Below, piece by piece: positions 46,607 through 56,004 of a stretch of DNA of 64,000 nucleotides (position 1 is the first letter of the stretch; every line of letters starts with the position of its first letter). Below the pieces are notes generated by a model. The model did not search any database. It was not told where the DNA came from and saw only the letters and a program-made list of their open reading frames with translations. Origin of the DNA: Gaiellasilicea sp963763755 (GTDB lineage: Bacteria > Actinomycetota > Thermoleophilia > Gaiellales > Gaiellaceae); assembly GCA_963763755.1 (NCBI GenBank), contig CAVXQE010000004.1:220163-284162 (forward strand), in the 5' to 3' direction. The translations under genes were made by a program, and so were the position numbers.

Positions 46607-47154
46607 CAGTGACCAGGCGACCGGTAGAACGCAGCGGCGAGCCCCCACGGATCGCCGTCGGGCTTCTCCGCAGCCCGCGCGTCCTCCACGAGCTTGTCGA
46701 GCCTCCGGTTGAACCGCTTGGCTGCTGCAGGGTCGAGGCGGACGCGCAGCAGTGCGTGCATGGCGACTTCCGGGGCTGCGGCGACTTCTGCTGCGGCTAT
46801 CCGGAGCGAGGTCGCTCCCACACCGTGAACGAGCTCGTCGTCGTGTTCATCGCAGCTCTGGTAGAGGAAGAGCCGCGCCACGCGGCCGTAGTACTTCTCC
46901 GTCACCGCACGCACCCGCCGGGTGCGCACCACGTGAACGAGGCCGGCACGTTCGAGCACCTTGAGGTGGTGTCCGACGGTGCCCTTCGGCATCTCGAGCA
47001 GCCCGGCCAGCTCGCTGGCAGAGGTCGCCCGCTCTCGCAGGAGGGCGATGATCCGGCCCCGCACCTCGTCGCTGAGAGCACGGAGCTGAGCCGGTTCGGA
47101 GACCAGGAGCGTGTCCGCGGCGTCGTAGTCGAGGAGAGTCGGTGAATGGGCCAC
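46606..47154 (-). CDS. ArsR-like winged-helix regulator
   Basis: HTH of ArsR type: LSDEVRGRIIALLRERATSA, LAGLLEMPKGTVGHHLKVLE. C-terminal half with AEVAAAPEVAMHALLRVRLD is of unknown role. 182 residues, GTG start. It probably controls itself and the coupled MFS gene through the dyad just upstream. No Cys metal-sensing site is apparent. Confidence 0.85.
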   Translation of the reverse strand: MAHSPTLLDYDAADTLLVSEPAQLRALSDEVRGRIIALLRERATSASELAGLLEMPKGTVGHHLKVLERAGLVHVVRTRRVRAVTEKYYGRVARLFLYQSCDEHDDELVHGVGATSLRIAAAEVAAAPEVAMHALLRVRLDPAAAKRFNRRLDKLVEDARAAEKPDGDPWGLAAAFYRSPGH

Positions 47155-47157
47155 TAA

Positions 47158-47173
47158 TCTCGACCATACGAGA
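47158..47173. promoter_or_regulatory. Candidate operator of the ArsR-like regulator
   Basis: TCTCG-ACCATA-CGAGA is a perfect 5-base dyad four bases upstream of the ArsR-like GTG, between it and the divergent asparaginase gene. Position suits autoregulation. Assignment is inference. Confidence 0.4.
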
Positions 47174-47208
47174 AATATCGCCCGTTTGTCAAGACATAGA
47201 CTCCCGCG

Positions 47209-48099
47209 ATGGACCCGATCGAGGTGATCGTCCGGCGGGGCAGTATCGTCGAGGCGATCCACGTCGTGCATGCCGTCGTGGTGCGCGACGGCGAGGTGAT
47301 CGAGGAGGCGGGGGATCCCGGCCTCGTCGCGTATCTCCGTTCTTCTGCGAAGCCGTTCCAGGCGCTTCCGCTCGTCCGCGCACGTGATGACCTGACGACG
47401 GAAGAGATCGCGATTGCGTCCGCGTCGCACCTGGCCTCCCCCGAACAGCTCGACGCCGTCCGGAGCCTGCTCGCGAAGGCGCCGGCGACGGAGGACGAGC
47501 TCGAGTGCGGCACTGTTGGTCCGGAAAGCGGGCCGACCGCGCTGCGCCACAACTGCTCGGGGAAACATGCGGGCATGCTCGCGCTCTGCCGGACGAAGGG
47601 CTGGGCGAGCGGCGGCTATCGGCTGGGAACACATCCGGTCCAGCACGGCTGCCTCCGCGAGGTTGCGGCTGCGGCGGAAGCAGATCCGGAGGAGATCCCG
47701 ACCGCGATCGACGGCTGCGGCGTGCTCACCTTCGCCCTGCCCCTCGAGCGGATGGCGCTGATGTTCTCCCGCCTCGAGCAGGTCGAGGGAGGTGCGCAGG
47801 TGGCCGCGGCGATGCGCGCCCACCCGGACCTGATCCGCGGGCCGATCGCCGCCGACAGCCTCCTGATGCGCGAGCTCGAAGGCTGGACGGCGAAGGGCGG
47901 GGCGGAGGGATTGCTGTGCGCCTGCGGCCCCGGCGGCGTCGGGGTGGCGCTCAAAGTCGAGGACGGGAACATGCGTGCGATCCGCCCGGCGCTCGCCGAG
48001 ATGCTCCGCCGTCTGGGCCACGAGACGGGCGAGCTGGGGATCGAGCCACTCGAGAACTCGCTCGGCGATGTGGTCGGCGAGGTTGTCACCAGGCAGTAG
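47209..48099 (+). CDS. Asparaginase, rhizobial/PF06089 type
   Basis: Family of L-asparaginase unrelated to the bacterial type I/II enzymes: VAYLRSSAKPFQALPLV, ASASHLASPEQLDAVRSLLA, HNCSGKHAGMLALCRTKGW and TAIDGCGVLTFALPL, all typical of PF06089. 296 residues, intact. Hydrolyses asparagine to aspartate and ammonia. Divergent from the ArsR-MFS pair. Confidence 0.88.
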   Translation: MDPIEVIVRRGSIVEAIHVVHAVVVRDGEVIEEAGDPGLVAYLRSSAKPFQALPLVRARDDLTTEEIAIASASHLASPEQLDAVRSLLAKAPATEDELECGTVGPESGPTALRHNCSGKHAGMLALCRTKGWASGGYRLGTHPVQHGCLREVAAAAEADPEEIPTAIDGCGVLTFALPLERMALMFSRLEQVEGGAQVAAAMRAHPDLIRGPIAADSLLMRELEGWTAKGGAEGLLCACGPGGVGVALKVEDGNMRAIRPALAEMLRRLGHETGELGIEPLENSLGDVVGEVVTRQ

Positions 48100-48102
48100 A
48101 CG

Positions 48103-48190
48103 GCCGGTTGAAATCCGGCTTCCACGAATTCCGGAATCCGTTGTAGTATCCGGACCGATGGTCAGAGCCGGGGCACCGCGAGCCGGCTCT
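48103..48190 (+). promoter_or_regulatory. Upstream region of the principal sigma factor gene
   Basis: Contains a short GCCGG-TTGAAAT-CCGGC hairpin (48103-48119), possibly ending the asparaginase message, a self-complementary ATTCCGGAAT near 48128, a -10-like TAGTAT (48134-48139) and a leader hairpin with perfect arms AGAGCCGG (48164-48171) and CCGGCTCT (48183-48190). TTGAAA is 20 bases before TAGTAT, which is wide for a normal promoter, so the promoter call is tentative. Confidence 0.35.
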
Positions 48191-48256
48191 TCGTGCGTCT
48201 AGGTAGCTCGTAAGGCAGGTCAGCCCCGTCCACCCGCGCGAGAAAGCCGAGGTCAC

Positions 48257-49354
48257 GTGCTCACCGTCGATATCGCTCTCCCAGAGGTCGAGGAGCTCCA
48301 CAAGCTCGTCCAGCACGGTCAGGAAAAAGGGTTCCTCACGTACGACGAGATCGTCGCCGGCCTCGAAGAGGTCGATCTGACGAAGGAGCAGATCGAGGAC
48401 TTCTACACCTACCTGATCGACCACTCGATCGAGCTCGTGGAGGGCGAGCAGTACAAGTCGCCGCCACACGAGCAGCCGGCGCTCGCCGAGGACGAGAAGT
48501 CGGCGCCGAAGCTCGACCTCACCGTCGAGCCCTCCCTCGACTCGCTGCGGCTCTACCTGCGCGAGATCGGGAAGGTGCCGCTGCTGACCGCGGACCAGGA
48601 GATCTATCTGGCGAAGCGGATCGAGCGCGGCGACATGGCGGCGAAGACGCAGATGACCGAGGCGAACCTGCGCCTCGTCGTCTCGATCGCGAAGGGCTAT
48701 CTCGGCCGCGGGCTGTCGTTTCTCGACCTGATCCAGGAAGGATCGCTCGGTCTGATCCGCGCCGTCGAGAAGTTCGACTACCGCAAGGGATTCAAGTTCT
48801 CGACCTACGCCACCTGGTGGATCCGGCAGGCAGTGACGCGCGCCATCGCGGACAAGGCGCGCACGATCCGGATCCCCGTGCACATGGTCGAGAAGCTGAA
48901 CAAGGTCGTGCACATCGAGCGCCAGCTGGTGCAGCGGCTCGGGCGGGAGCCGAAGCCCGAGGAGATCGCCGAGGAGCTCGAGATCACGACGGACGAGGTG
49001 CGGGAGATCCTGCGCATGGCGCAGCTTCCGGTCTCGCTCGAGAAGCCGATCGGCGAGGAGGAGGAGAGCTCGCTCGGCGACTTCGTTCCGGACGACTCGG
49101 CCGAGTCTCCGTTCGACACCGCGTCGCTCTCGCTGCGCCGGGAGGACGTCGAGCACGCGCTGATGGCGCTGCCCGAGCGCGAGCGGAGGGTGATCGAGCT
49201 CCGCTTCGGGCTCTCCGGCGCCCAGCCCTACACGCTCGAGGAGGTCGGGCGGGCGTTCGGGGTCACGCGCGAGCGGATCCGGCAGATCGAGAACAACACG
49301 CTCAAGAAGCTCGAGGGCCTACCCGAGGCTCAGGCGCTGAAGAACTGCATGTAG
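48257..49354 (+). CDS. rpoD: Principal RNA polymerase sigma factor (RpoD/SigA)
   Basis: Region 1.2 DSLRLYLREIGKVPLLTADQ, region 2 NLRLVVSIAKGYLGRGLSFL and TYATWWIRQAVTRAIADKAR, region 3 HMVEKLNKVVHIERQLVQRL, region 4 LEEVGRAFGVTRERIRQIEN. The N-terminal region 1.1 is short and acidic. 365 residues from GTG, intact. Only one RpoD-type gene is seen. Confidence 0.95.
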   Translation: MLTVDIALPEVEELHKLVQHGQEKGFLTYDEIVAGLEEVDLTKEQIEDFYTYLIDHSIELVEGEQYKSPPHEQPALAEDEKSAPKLDLTVEPSLDSLRLYLREIGKVPLLTADQEIYLAKRIERGDMAAKTQMTEANLRLVVSIAKGYLGRGLSFLDLIQEGSLGLIRAVEKFDYRKGFKFSTYATWWIRQAVTRAIADKARTIRIPVHMVEKLNKVVHIERQLVQRLGREPKPEEIAEELEITTDEVREILRMAQLPVSLEKPIGEEEESSLGDFVPDDSAESPFDTASLSLRREDVEHALMALPERERRVIELRFGLSGAQPYTLEEVGRAFGVTRERIRQIENNTLKKLEGLPEAQALKNCM

Positions 49355-49357
49355 CGG

Positions 49358-49528
49358 CTAGGTGGGTTTGTCCTCGACCCGGCTCTCGGGGACGAAAAGC
49401 TTGCAGTGCGGGCACTTGAAGCCGCGGTGGCGCTCGACCCCGCCTGCGATCAGCTCGCCCGCGAAGGACTTGCGGCAATGGGGGCAGCTCGTGAGCTGAG
49501 TGTTTTCTGAGCTGGCATCGCTCCCCAT
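49358..49528 (-). CDS. Small zinc-ribbon protein (56 residues)
   Basis: Reads MGSDASSENTQLTSCPHCRK then SFAGELIAGGVERHRGFKCP and HCKLFVPESR. Two CPHC knuckles form a classical zinc ribbon. Starts at ATG, convergent with rpoD and divergent from the aquaporin gene. No function known. Confidence 0.7.
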   Translation of the reverse strand: MGSDASSENTQLTSCPHCRKSFAGELIAGGVERHRGFKCPHCKLFVPESRVEDKPT

Positions 49529-49585
49529 AGGCTCACGTTAGCGAACCGCACCTATTCCGTCCGACCCCATGCGTACCGTCGCGCC

Positions 49586-50321
49586 GTGGAGTACGACCCT
49601 CTTCGCCGGGGCATCGCGGAGCTGATCGGCACATTCACCTTGATCTTCGCCGGCATGGGCTCGATCGTGTTTGCATCGAGCGGCGTGCTCGGCGTCGCGC
49701 TGGCGCCCGGCCTTGCGATCGCGATCATGGTCTCGGCTGTCGGCCACATCTCCGGCGGGCACTTCAATCCCGCAATCACGTTGGGCTTCCTCGTCACACG
49801 CCGGATCGCACCGGCCCTTGCCGGCGTCTACTGGGCCGCGCAGCTCGCCGGTGGGATTCTTGGAGCGCTGGCGCTTCGGGCGACATTCCCGTCAGAGGCG
49901 GACCTGGACAGGGGTGTCCCGGTCCTGAATTCGACCATCGGCTGGGGCTCCGGCGTAGCGCTCGAGGCGATCATGACGTTCCTCCTCGTCTGGGTCGTCT
50001 TCGCGAGTGCCGTCGACCCGGGTGGCACCTTCAAGTCGATCGCCGGCCTGGCGATCGGGCTCACGATCACGATCGACGTCCTTGCCGCCGGCACGTTGAC
50101 GGGCGCGGCGATGAATCCAGCGCGCTCGCTCGGGCCGGAGCTCGTGTTCAACATCTGGGACGACTTCACGGTCTACCTCGTCGGGCCGACGATCGGCGCG
50201 GTCGTCGGGGCGCTGCTCTACAACTGGCTCTACCTGCGGCCGGGTGAAGCCGTGCCGGTGGTCGGCACGGTCGAGTCCGGCGTGCTCGAACCGCGTCCCG
50301 GGCGACGCGGCGACCGACTAG
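49586..50321 (+). CDS. Aquaporin/MIP family channel (frameshifted at the end)
   Basis: Water or small-solute channel. Both NPA boxes are present, GGHFNPAITLGF and GAAMNPARSLGPEL, with six membrane spans. One shift near 50300 restores the stop TAG (LEPRPGDAATD). About 244 residues, GTG start. Whether it moves water or glycerol cannot be decided by eye. Confidence 0.92.
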
Positions 50322-50707
50322 AGCGCGGAGTCGAGGATCTCGGCGCGCTCGCTCTCGGGCGGAGTGCCGTAGGCGTAGACGACAAGCTCCTCCTCGCCGT
50401 GGTTGGCGGTCTGCAGCGGCGTGCCCGGCTCGACGTGGATCAGCCCGCCCGTTGGCACGTCCTGACGCTCCGGCGGGTCGCCGAGGTACATCGAGAGCGT
50501 TCCGGCGAGGACGACGAAGGTCTCCTCCTGGCGCTTGTGCGTGTGCCGGCGCCCCTTGGCGCCGGGCTCGTAGCGCCAGACGTTCGCGCGGGTATGCGCG
50601 AAGCCGGCCAGCTCGCTCAGTTCGGCGACGTGACGAGGCGCCTCGTCGGGCTCGTGGGGACGCGTCGTCCACTCGAGCTCTTCGGGCTGGATGACACGAA
50701 AGGCCAC
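50318..50707 (-). CDS. Cupin-domain protein
   Basis: Single cupin: GRRHTHKRQEETFVVLAGTL carries the HxH...E metal motif and GGLIHVEPGTPLQTAN the second one with His. 129 residues, intact. Function unknown. Convergent with the aquaporin gene. Confidence 0.82.
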   Translation of the reverse strand: MAFRVIQPEELEWTTRPHEPDEAPRHVAELSELAGFAHTRANVWRYEPGAKGRRHTHKRQEETFVVLAGTLSMYLGDPPERQDVPTGGLIHVEPGTPLQTANHGEEELVVYAYGTPPESERAEILDSAL

Positions 50708-50763
50708 GCCGGGAGCCTAGTGACCGCTGGCCGTGACGCGCGGCATTTGTTACACCTCGAGGT

Positions 50764-51234
50764 GTGCGACGGCTTGTTGCAGTCGGCTTCATTCCGGTGG
50801 CGCTCGTGCTGGTCGTCGTGGGTGCCGGAGCCTCGGCTCCTACGGCGCAGCGGTGTGCGCCCACGGTGTCTGACGGGGCTGGGCCATTCGGCCGAGGAGC
50901 GCCTCCACGTCGGGCCTCGATCGGCAAAGGACATGTGCTGACGGGCGTCGTCCTCTCGGTCGACTGCCGTCCGGTCTCGGGAGCCCAGGTTCACCTCTGG
51001 CAGTCGAACAGGCTGGGCGTGTACACGCGAGCCGGCAGCGCCACGGTGATCACCGACCGTGCGGGTCGCTTCCGCTTCGAAGGTCCCCACCCGGTGTCGT
51101 ACGAAGGCCGGCCGCCGCACATCCACCTGCGGATCGTCGCGCGCGGCCACGAGGTGCTGCTGACCCGCTACGTCGCGCCCCCGAGCGTGAAACGCGGGTC
51201 GATCAGGCTCGTCCTCACGCCCGTGCGGCTCTAG
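50764..51234 (+). CDS. Secreted intradiol ring-cleavage dioxygenase-like protein
   Basis: N-terminal signal/anchor (VAVGFIPVALVLVVVGAGA), then an intradiol-type beta fold: GPFGRGAPPRRASIGKGHVL, CRPVSGAQVHLWQSNRLGVY and PHPVSYEGRPPHIHLRIVAR. His-x-His and nearby Tyr residues can supply the iron site. 156 residues, smaller than cytoplasmic catechol dioxygenases. GTG start. Substrate unknown. Such exported members are rarely studied. Confidence 0.75.
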   Translation: MRRLVAVGFIPVALVLVVVGAGASAPTAQRCAPTVSDGAGPFGRGAPPRRASIGKGHVLTGVVLSVDCRPVSGAQVHLWQSNRLGVYTRAGSATVITDRAGRFRFEGPHPVSYEGRPPHIHLRIVARGHEVLLTRYVAPPSVKRGSIRLVLTPVRL

Positions 51235-51619
51235 CGAGGACGTGCCCCACAACCGCGCCGTACGGCGCGTGGTCCGCGAGTTGTGGCACGAGCGGCAGAG
51301 CGTGGATCCGCGAAGAGAGGCGCGCCGCGAGGGTGAGGTCGACGGCGCCGATCGCCAGGCCCGCAAGCGCGCCGCGTCCGGCACCCCGCACTCCGGCGCG
51401 GTCCAGAGCGATCGCCCAGCCAAGTGAAAGCGCCAGGTGGACAGGAACCGCCGCGGTGAGCAAGCGGGTCTTCCGCGTCTCTCCCGGCAACAGGATCGAC
51501 CCCGCCGCGAGGGTTGCCTCGAGTGGGTCGCGCCCAGTCGCAAGCGCATGCAACGTCGACGGCGCGCCGCTCAACAGAGCGGCCCAGGCTCCGGCTCGGA
51601 CGGCTTGCGGGACTCCCAC
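51215..51619 (-). CDS. Small hydrophobic protein of unknown function
   Basis: About 134 residues from GTG 51619 (VGVPQAVRAGAWAALLSGAP), with three or four hydrophobic segments (ALSLGWAIALDRAGV, ALAGLAIGAVDLTLAA). A longer upstream frame exists but overlaps the divergent LtrA gene, so the shorter start is preferred. Overlaps the convergent dioxygenase-like gene by 20 bases. No family recognised. Confidence 0.6.
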   Translation of the reverse strand: MGVPQAVRAGAWAALLSGAPSTLHALATGRDPLEATLAAGSILLPGETRKTRLLTAAVPVHLALSLGWAIALDRAGVRGAGRGALAGLAIGAVDLTLAARLSSRIHALPLVPQLADHAPYGAVVGHVLARAARA

Positions 51620-51641
51620 AACGCGAGGATAGGCTTGCTCG

Positions 51642-52797
51642 ATGCCCGCCCGCACACGCGACAGTAGTGAGGAGCGCGTCACTCCGCTCGAGCTCTTCTT
51701 CGACCTGATTTTCGTTTTCGCGATCACGCAGGTGACGGGGCTCGTCGTCGCCGATCCGACGTGGGCAGGCCTCGTCCGGGGTCTGCTCGTGCTCAGCGTG
51801 CTCTGGTGGGCGTGGGCCGCCTATGCCTGGCTGACGAACACGATCGATCCGGAGGAGGGGATCGTGCGGCTTGTCATGTTCGGGGCCATGGGGGCGATGC
51901 TGATCGCCTCGTTCGCCGTGCCGGGCGCGTTCGGGGACGACGCATTCCTCTTCGCCTGCGCCTACGCGATCGTCCGGATCGCGCACCTCGTCCTCTACGC
52001 CGTTGCCGGACGGGGCGATCGGGAGCTGCTCGCGGCGGTCGCGAGGCTCGGAGCGGGCAGTGCAATCGGCATGTGCCTGCTCTTTGTCGCCGCAGGCCTC
52101 GACGGCAAGCCGCAAGCCGCCGTCTGGGCGATTGCGCTCGCGTCCGACCTCCTAGGCCCGTACGTCGGCCGGGCCCGCGGCTGGCATCTCTCGCCGGGCC
52201 ACTTCGTCGAGCGACATGGGCTGATCGTGATCATCGCGCTCGGCGAGTCGATCGTCGCTCTCGGCGCGGGTGCGACGGGGGATCTCGACGCGGGTGTGAT
52301 CGCCGCTGCGCTCCTCGGCTTCGCCGTCGCAGCCTGTCTCTGGTGGGCGTACTTCGACGTGGTCGCGATCGTCGCCGAGCGCCGCCTGACGGAGACGGAG
52401 GGCAATGCGCAACTCGCAATGGCGCGGGATTCCTACAGCTACCTCCATCTGCCGATGGTCGCGGGAATCATCCTCTTCGCCGTCGGAGTGAAGAAGACGA
52501 TCGGCCACGTGGGCGACCCGCTGGAAACCGTCCCGGCAGTTGCCCTCTGCGGCGGGGTCGCGCTCTATCTCCTGGCGCACGTGCTTCTTCCGCCTCCGCA
52601 ACATGCACTCCCTCAGCCGGCGGCGTCTCGTCGTCAGCGTCGTGCTGGTCGCGTTGATCCCGCTCGCCGTGGAGCTGCCCGCCCTAGCGTCGCTGACGCT
52701 CGTCGCGGCGCTGTGTGTGGGTCTGATCGCATACGAGTCGATCCGTTACGCCGAGGCGCGCGATCGCGTGCGCCACGCTCCTGAGCCGGCGACCTAG
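51642..52797 (+). CDS. Low-temperature requirement protein A family (LtrA, frameshifted)
   Basis: Polytopic membrane protein of the LtrA family: TPLELFFDLIFVFAITQVTG, GWHLSPGHFVERHGLIVIIA and ALGESIVALG, then YSYLHLPMVAGIILFAVGVK. One shift near 52580 joins the last part, FFRLRNMHSLSRRRLVVSV. About 385 residues. Role in cold growth known only from Listeria. Function otherwise unclear. Confidence 0.87.
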
Positions 52798-53217
52798 GAG
52801 GGTCTCGCGGCGCGACCACCCTCGAGCGGGAGCTCGGCTGCCACCCAGTCGTTCTTGCCCTCGGCGTAGTGGCTGACGTTCTCGTAGCCGAGCTCGATCA
52901 GCCGCTTCGCGACGACGACGGAGCTGTTGCACGTCACGTCCGAGCAGTAGACGACGATCTCGGTGCTGCGATCGGGGATCCTCCGCTGGGCACGCCCGTC
53001 CACCGATTCGGGTGGGAGGTTGATCGCGCCGGGAAGGTGCGAGGTGGCGTAGGACATCGGCGGGAGCGCATCGACGAGCACGAAGTCGGCGCCGCTCGTC
53101 GAGCTTCTGCTGCAGGCTCTCCCGGCTGATGTGATCGACGGTCGCGGCCACGAGGAAAGTGTGCCGAAGGCTCGCCCGCTCGGCGGCGTCGTAGACATCG
53201 CGCCATGACGGGCTCAT
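52794..53217 (-). CDS. Rhodanese-domain protein (frameshifted)
   Basis: Sulfur-transferase fold: LVDALPPMSYATSHLPGAIN, then the catalytic loop VVYCSDVTCNSSVVVAKRL with Cys, and ELGYENVSHYAEG. N-terminal 40-residue extension MSPSWRDVYDAAERASLRHT precedes the domain. One shift near 53097. About 140 residues. Its start codon overlaps that of the divergent truncated membrane gene by two bases. Confidence 0.82.
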
Positions 53218-53470
53218 GGACATCGTCGTCGCCTGGCTCGTCTTTCCGGCTCTGCTACTCACTCTGGCAACAGGGTGGGACTGCGCGGTGTCGCGCATCT
53301 GCGGCGTCCGGCTGCCGGGCGAGCTCGTGCCACCGCTGGGTTTCGCGGCGCTCTTCGTCGTTTCAGGGCTGATGCGCCGGCCGCTGCGCCAGGCTGGCCG
53401 CGTCCGGCCTTCGCGTCGAAGGCACAGGGGTGTTCGGGTCAACCGCAGACCGCCACGACGCGGTCGGTGA
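53216..53470 (+). pseudogene. Truncated N-terminus of a polytopic membrane protein
   Basis: Reads MDIVVAWLVFPALLLTLATG, then CGVRLPGELVPPLGFAALFV, the usual first two spans of a large membrane protein found in related actinomycetes. After about 60 residues the sequence turns to Arg-rich noise antisense to the lipoprotein gene. The rest of the gene is missing. Could be a decayed remnant or an assembly join. Confidence 0.5.
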
Positions 53471-53740
53471 GGCGCTCGCGCAGCGCCTGGTCCTTGGCGG
53501 CCGCAGCCTGGCCTCGTCGAACTCGTCTGCTGTCAGGCCGGAGCTCTGCTGTGCCCGCTCGTAAGCGGCCTGTTGTTCGGCCTGGGTCTGGAACGCCGTC
53601 GACTGCACGACGCAGAGCGCGTGCGCCTGCGCGTCGACGTACGCGGTCGCGACCCGAGCGTCGAGCGAGGCCGACTGGGAGTCGGAGCCGCAGCCCGATG
53701 CGACAGCTGCAAGCACGCCCAGTACGAGCAGTCGCCTCAT
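53439..53740 (-). CDS. Small lipoprotein (frameshifted)
   Basis: Signal with lipobox: LLVLGVLAAVASGCGSDS, Cys 17 as lipid site. The mature part is helical (AHALCVVQSTAFQTQAEQQA, LTADEFDEA), and after one shift near 53512 ends AAAAKDQALRERLTDRVVAV CG. About 100 residues. Gene start abuts the stop of the upstream secreted-protein gene. No family recognised. Confidence 0.72.
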
Positions 53741-54510
53741 CAGCTCACGGTCACGGTGAGGGTTCCGGCGAGATGCTGCCCTCCGTTGCCGTAGATCAGG
53801 TCGAGCTCGACGTCGTAGCTGCCCGGCGCGAGCGTGCCCGTGTCGAGCTTGAAGCTCGCGTGGTCAGTTTCGCCGACGGAGAGCGTCGAGTCGGCGGCGA
53901 AGCCGCTAGAGCTGCCGTCGTTCGGATAGATCACGCTCGCGCCGGCGGGTGGATCAGCGGTCAGTTGTGCGTCGGTCACGCCCGGCTTGTTTGCCTTGTA
54001 GCTGACATCGACCCATCCGGCGGAACCGGCCTGAATCGGGCCGACGGAGTGCGTCAGCTGCTCGACGGTCGGCCCGGCGGCCTCGACGATCGGCAGGGTG
54101 AGATCCACGTTCTGCTTCTCCTTCCTTCCTCCGAGCCGGTACTCGACGGTCAGCTTGATCCGCTCGTTTCCGAGCCCCACGTCGTCACCGACCTGCAGCT
54201 TGATCGACGAGTAGTCGGTGTCGCCTGCGAGCAAGGTGGACTGCTTGTACAGAGATGAGTAGCTGTCCGTGTTCTCCGGGTAGCCGACGGTGATCCCTCT
54301 CGGTGGGTCGGCGGTCAGCTCGAACGAGGTCGCGTCTTCCGACGCCCCGCGCCAGAGAGTCGACACCCACGCAGTTTGGCCGGGGTTGAGCGCCGGCAGC
54401 GTCGTCGTGATCTGTGTGACGTCGTCCGCGGGCTGAGCGGCGATCGCCGCACCGCAAATGGCGAACAGCACAAGAGCAGCGAGTGCGGCGAGAGGGTGTA
54501 GGCGATTCAC
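53740..54510 (-). CDS. Secreted protein with two tandem Ig-like repeats
   Basis: Signal peptide (LAALAALVLFAICGAAIAAQ), then two similar beta-rich units of about 110 residues. Shared signposts are LPALNPGQTAWV/VGPIQAGSAGWV, FELTADPPRGITVGYPEN/AQLTADPPAGASVIYPND, and IKLTVEYRLGG/VELDLIYGNGG. 256 residues from GTG. No transmembrane tail. Domain family not identified. It stands before the GT2 gene in the same direction. Confidence 0.75.
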   Translation of the reverse strand: MNRLHPLAALAALVLFAICGAAIAAQPADDVTQITTTLPALNPGQTAWVSTLWRGASEDATSFELTADPPRGITVGYPENTDSYSSLYKQSTLLAGDTDYSSIKLQVGDDVGLGNERIKLTVEYRLGGRKEKQNVDLTLPIVEAAGPTVEQLTHSVGPIQAGSAGWVDVSYKANKPGVTDAQLTADPPAGASVIYPNDGSSSGFAADSTLSVGETDHASFKLDTGTLAPGSYDVELDLIYGNGGQHLAGTLTVTVS

Positions 54511-54567
54511 GGCGTGGCCTCCAACGAGGTGCTCTGCGCCGGGAGCCTACAGCGCGGTGCTGCCGAC

Positions 54568-56004
54568 TTAGCGTGGTAAGGGCGCCGGTGCCTGCTCAGC
54601 TTCTGGCATTTCGCTGAACGCCGCGCCGCGGGGGATCGTGCCCCAGCCTGGCCTCCGCCCGAGAAGCACGAGCCCGGTCGCCCAGAGCCGCCAGATTGCG
54701 TTCAGCGGCCGGTACCAGAGAAGCTCGACGAGGCTCCAGCCGGCGAGCACCATCAGGTCGCGCACCGTGTACCGGCGGAAGCCGACCTCCTCGATCAGGA
54801 TCGCGCCGGCGGTCTGCAACTGCCCGGCGAGCAGCATGACCACGAACAGCGCGACCGCGTACGGCCAGTCGATCGTGTGCAAGCCGACCAGCACGACGAC
54901 GAGCACCATCCCCACTAGTTGCAGCAGCGGGCCGACGGCCTCGAAGAGGAGCGCGTACGGCAGCGCCCAGAGCCCGACTGCGCCGAAGCGCCGACGGCCG
55001 ATCATCCGCCAGTGGATGCGCAGGTTGTCGCAGAGTCCGACCTGCCAGCGGATCCGCTGCCCGCGCAGCGGGCCGAGACCGCTCGGGATCTCCGTCCAGG
55101 CGTTCGCGTCGGCGGCATGGACGATCCGGGTTCCCGGCCGCTGCGGGCGCAGCTGATGGTGCAGGCGCATCACCATCTCCATGTCCTCTCCGAGCGTCTG
55201 CAGCGACAGCCCGCCGCTGTCCCGGATCAGGTCGCGCCGGAAGACGCCGAAGGCGCCAGAGATGATCACCAGCCCGTTCATCGCCGACCAGGCGATCCGC
55301 GCGCCGAGGAAGCTGCGCAGATACTCGGCGGTCTGGCTCGCTTCCGTGCCGCCGCGAGCGACATGCGGGACGGCGACCGCGTTGTTCTCGATCAGCGCCC
55401 CGTTCGCGACGCGGACGTTGCCGCCGACCGCGACGACGTTGTCCGGGTCGGCAGCGAACACTTCGACAATTCGTTTCAGCGCGTCCCGTTCGAGCAGCGT
55501 GTCCGCATCGATGATCGCGACCAGTTCCAAGTGAGCGACGTTCAAGCCGGCGTTGACCGCATCTGAGCGGCCGCCGTTTTCTTTCTGCAGGACTCGCAGG
55601 CGCGGCTCGCGGCGGCTGACGAAGTAGCGCAGGACAGGCTGGGTCGGGATCTTCATCCGGTCGCCGACCGGCAGCTCGACCAGATCGAAGGCGGCGTCGA
55701 GCGCCGCCGTCGTCCCGTCCTCCGACCCGTCGTCGACGATCACGACCTCGAGCGGGTCGTAGTCGGCGGCGAGCAGCGCCCGCGCGCTCGCCGCGATCAA
55801 CGGCGCCATGTTGTAGGCAGGTGCGATCAAGCTGATCCCCGGCCGGTACATGCGCTCCGGCGGGGTGAACTGCCTTCCGCGTTCCAGCCCGGTCAGCACG
55901 GTCTCGTACAGCGAGCGGCAGATCAATGCGAACGTCGTCACCGCATAGAAGACGAAGTAGAGGAAGAGCGCGAACGACAGCCAGAAGAACGCCCGCTCGG
56001 CCAC
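54568..56004 (-). CDS. Membrane glycosyltransferase family 2 (poly-sugar synthase-like)
   Basis: GT2 fold with N-terminal membrane spans (FFWLSFALFLYFVFYAVTTF) and four or more C-terminal ones. Catalytic motifs VVIVDDGSEDGTTAALDAAF, VAIIDADTLLERDALKRI (DxD) and LRGQRIRWQVGL (QxxRW). 478 residues, intact. Similar to cellulose/poly-N-acetylglucosamine synthases. Follows the HEAT-repeat protein gene without a gap, so the pair probably works together on a surface polymer. Confidence 0.9.
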   Translation of the reverse strand: MAERAFFWLSFALFLYFVFYAVTTFALICRSLYETVLTGLERGRQFTPPERMYRPGISLIAPAYNMAPLIAASARALLAADYDPLEVVIVDDGSEDGTTAALDAAFDLVELPVGDRMKIPTQPVLRYFVSRREPRLRVLQKENGGRSDAVNAGLNVAHLELVAIIDADTLLERDALKRIVEVFAADPDNVVAVGGNVRVANGALIENNAVAVPHVARGGTEASQTAEYLRSFLGARIAWSAMNGLVIISGAFGVFRRDLIRDSGGLSLQTLGEDMEMVMRLHHQLRPQRPGTRIVHAADANAWTEIPSGLGPLRGQRIRWQVGLCDNLRIHWRMIGRRRFGAVGLWALPYALLFEAVGPLLQLVGMVLVVVLVGLHTIDWPYAVALFVVMLLAGQLQTAGAILIEEVGFRRYTVRDLMVLAGWSLVELLWYRPLNAIWRLWATGLVLLGRRPGWGTIPRGAAFSEMPEAEQAPAPLPR

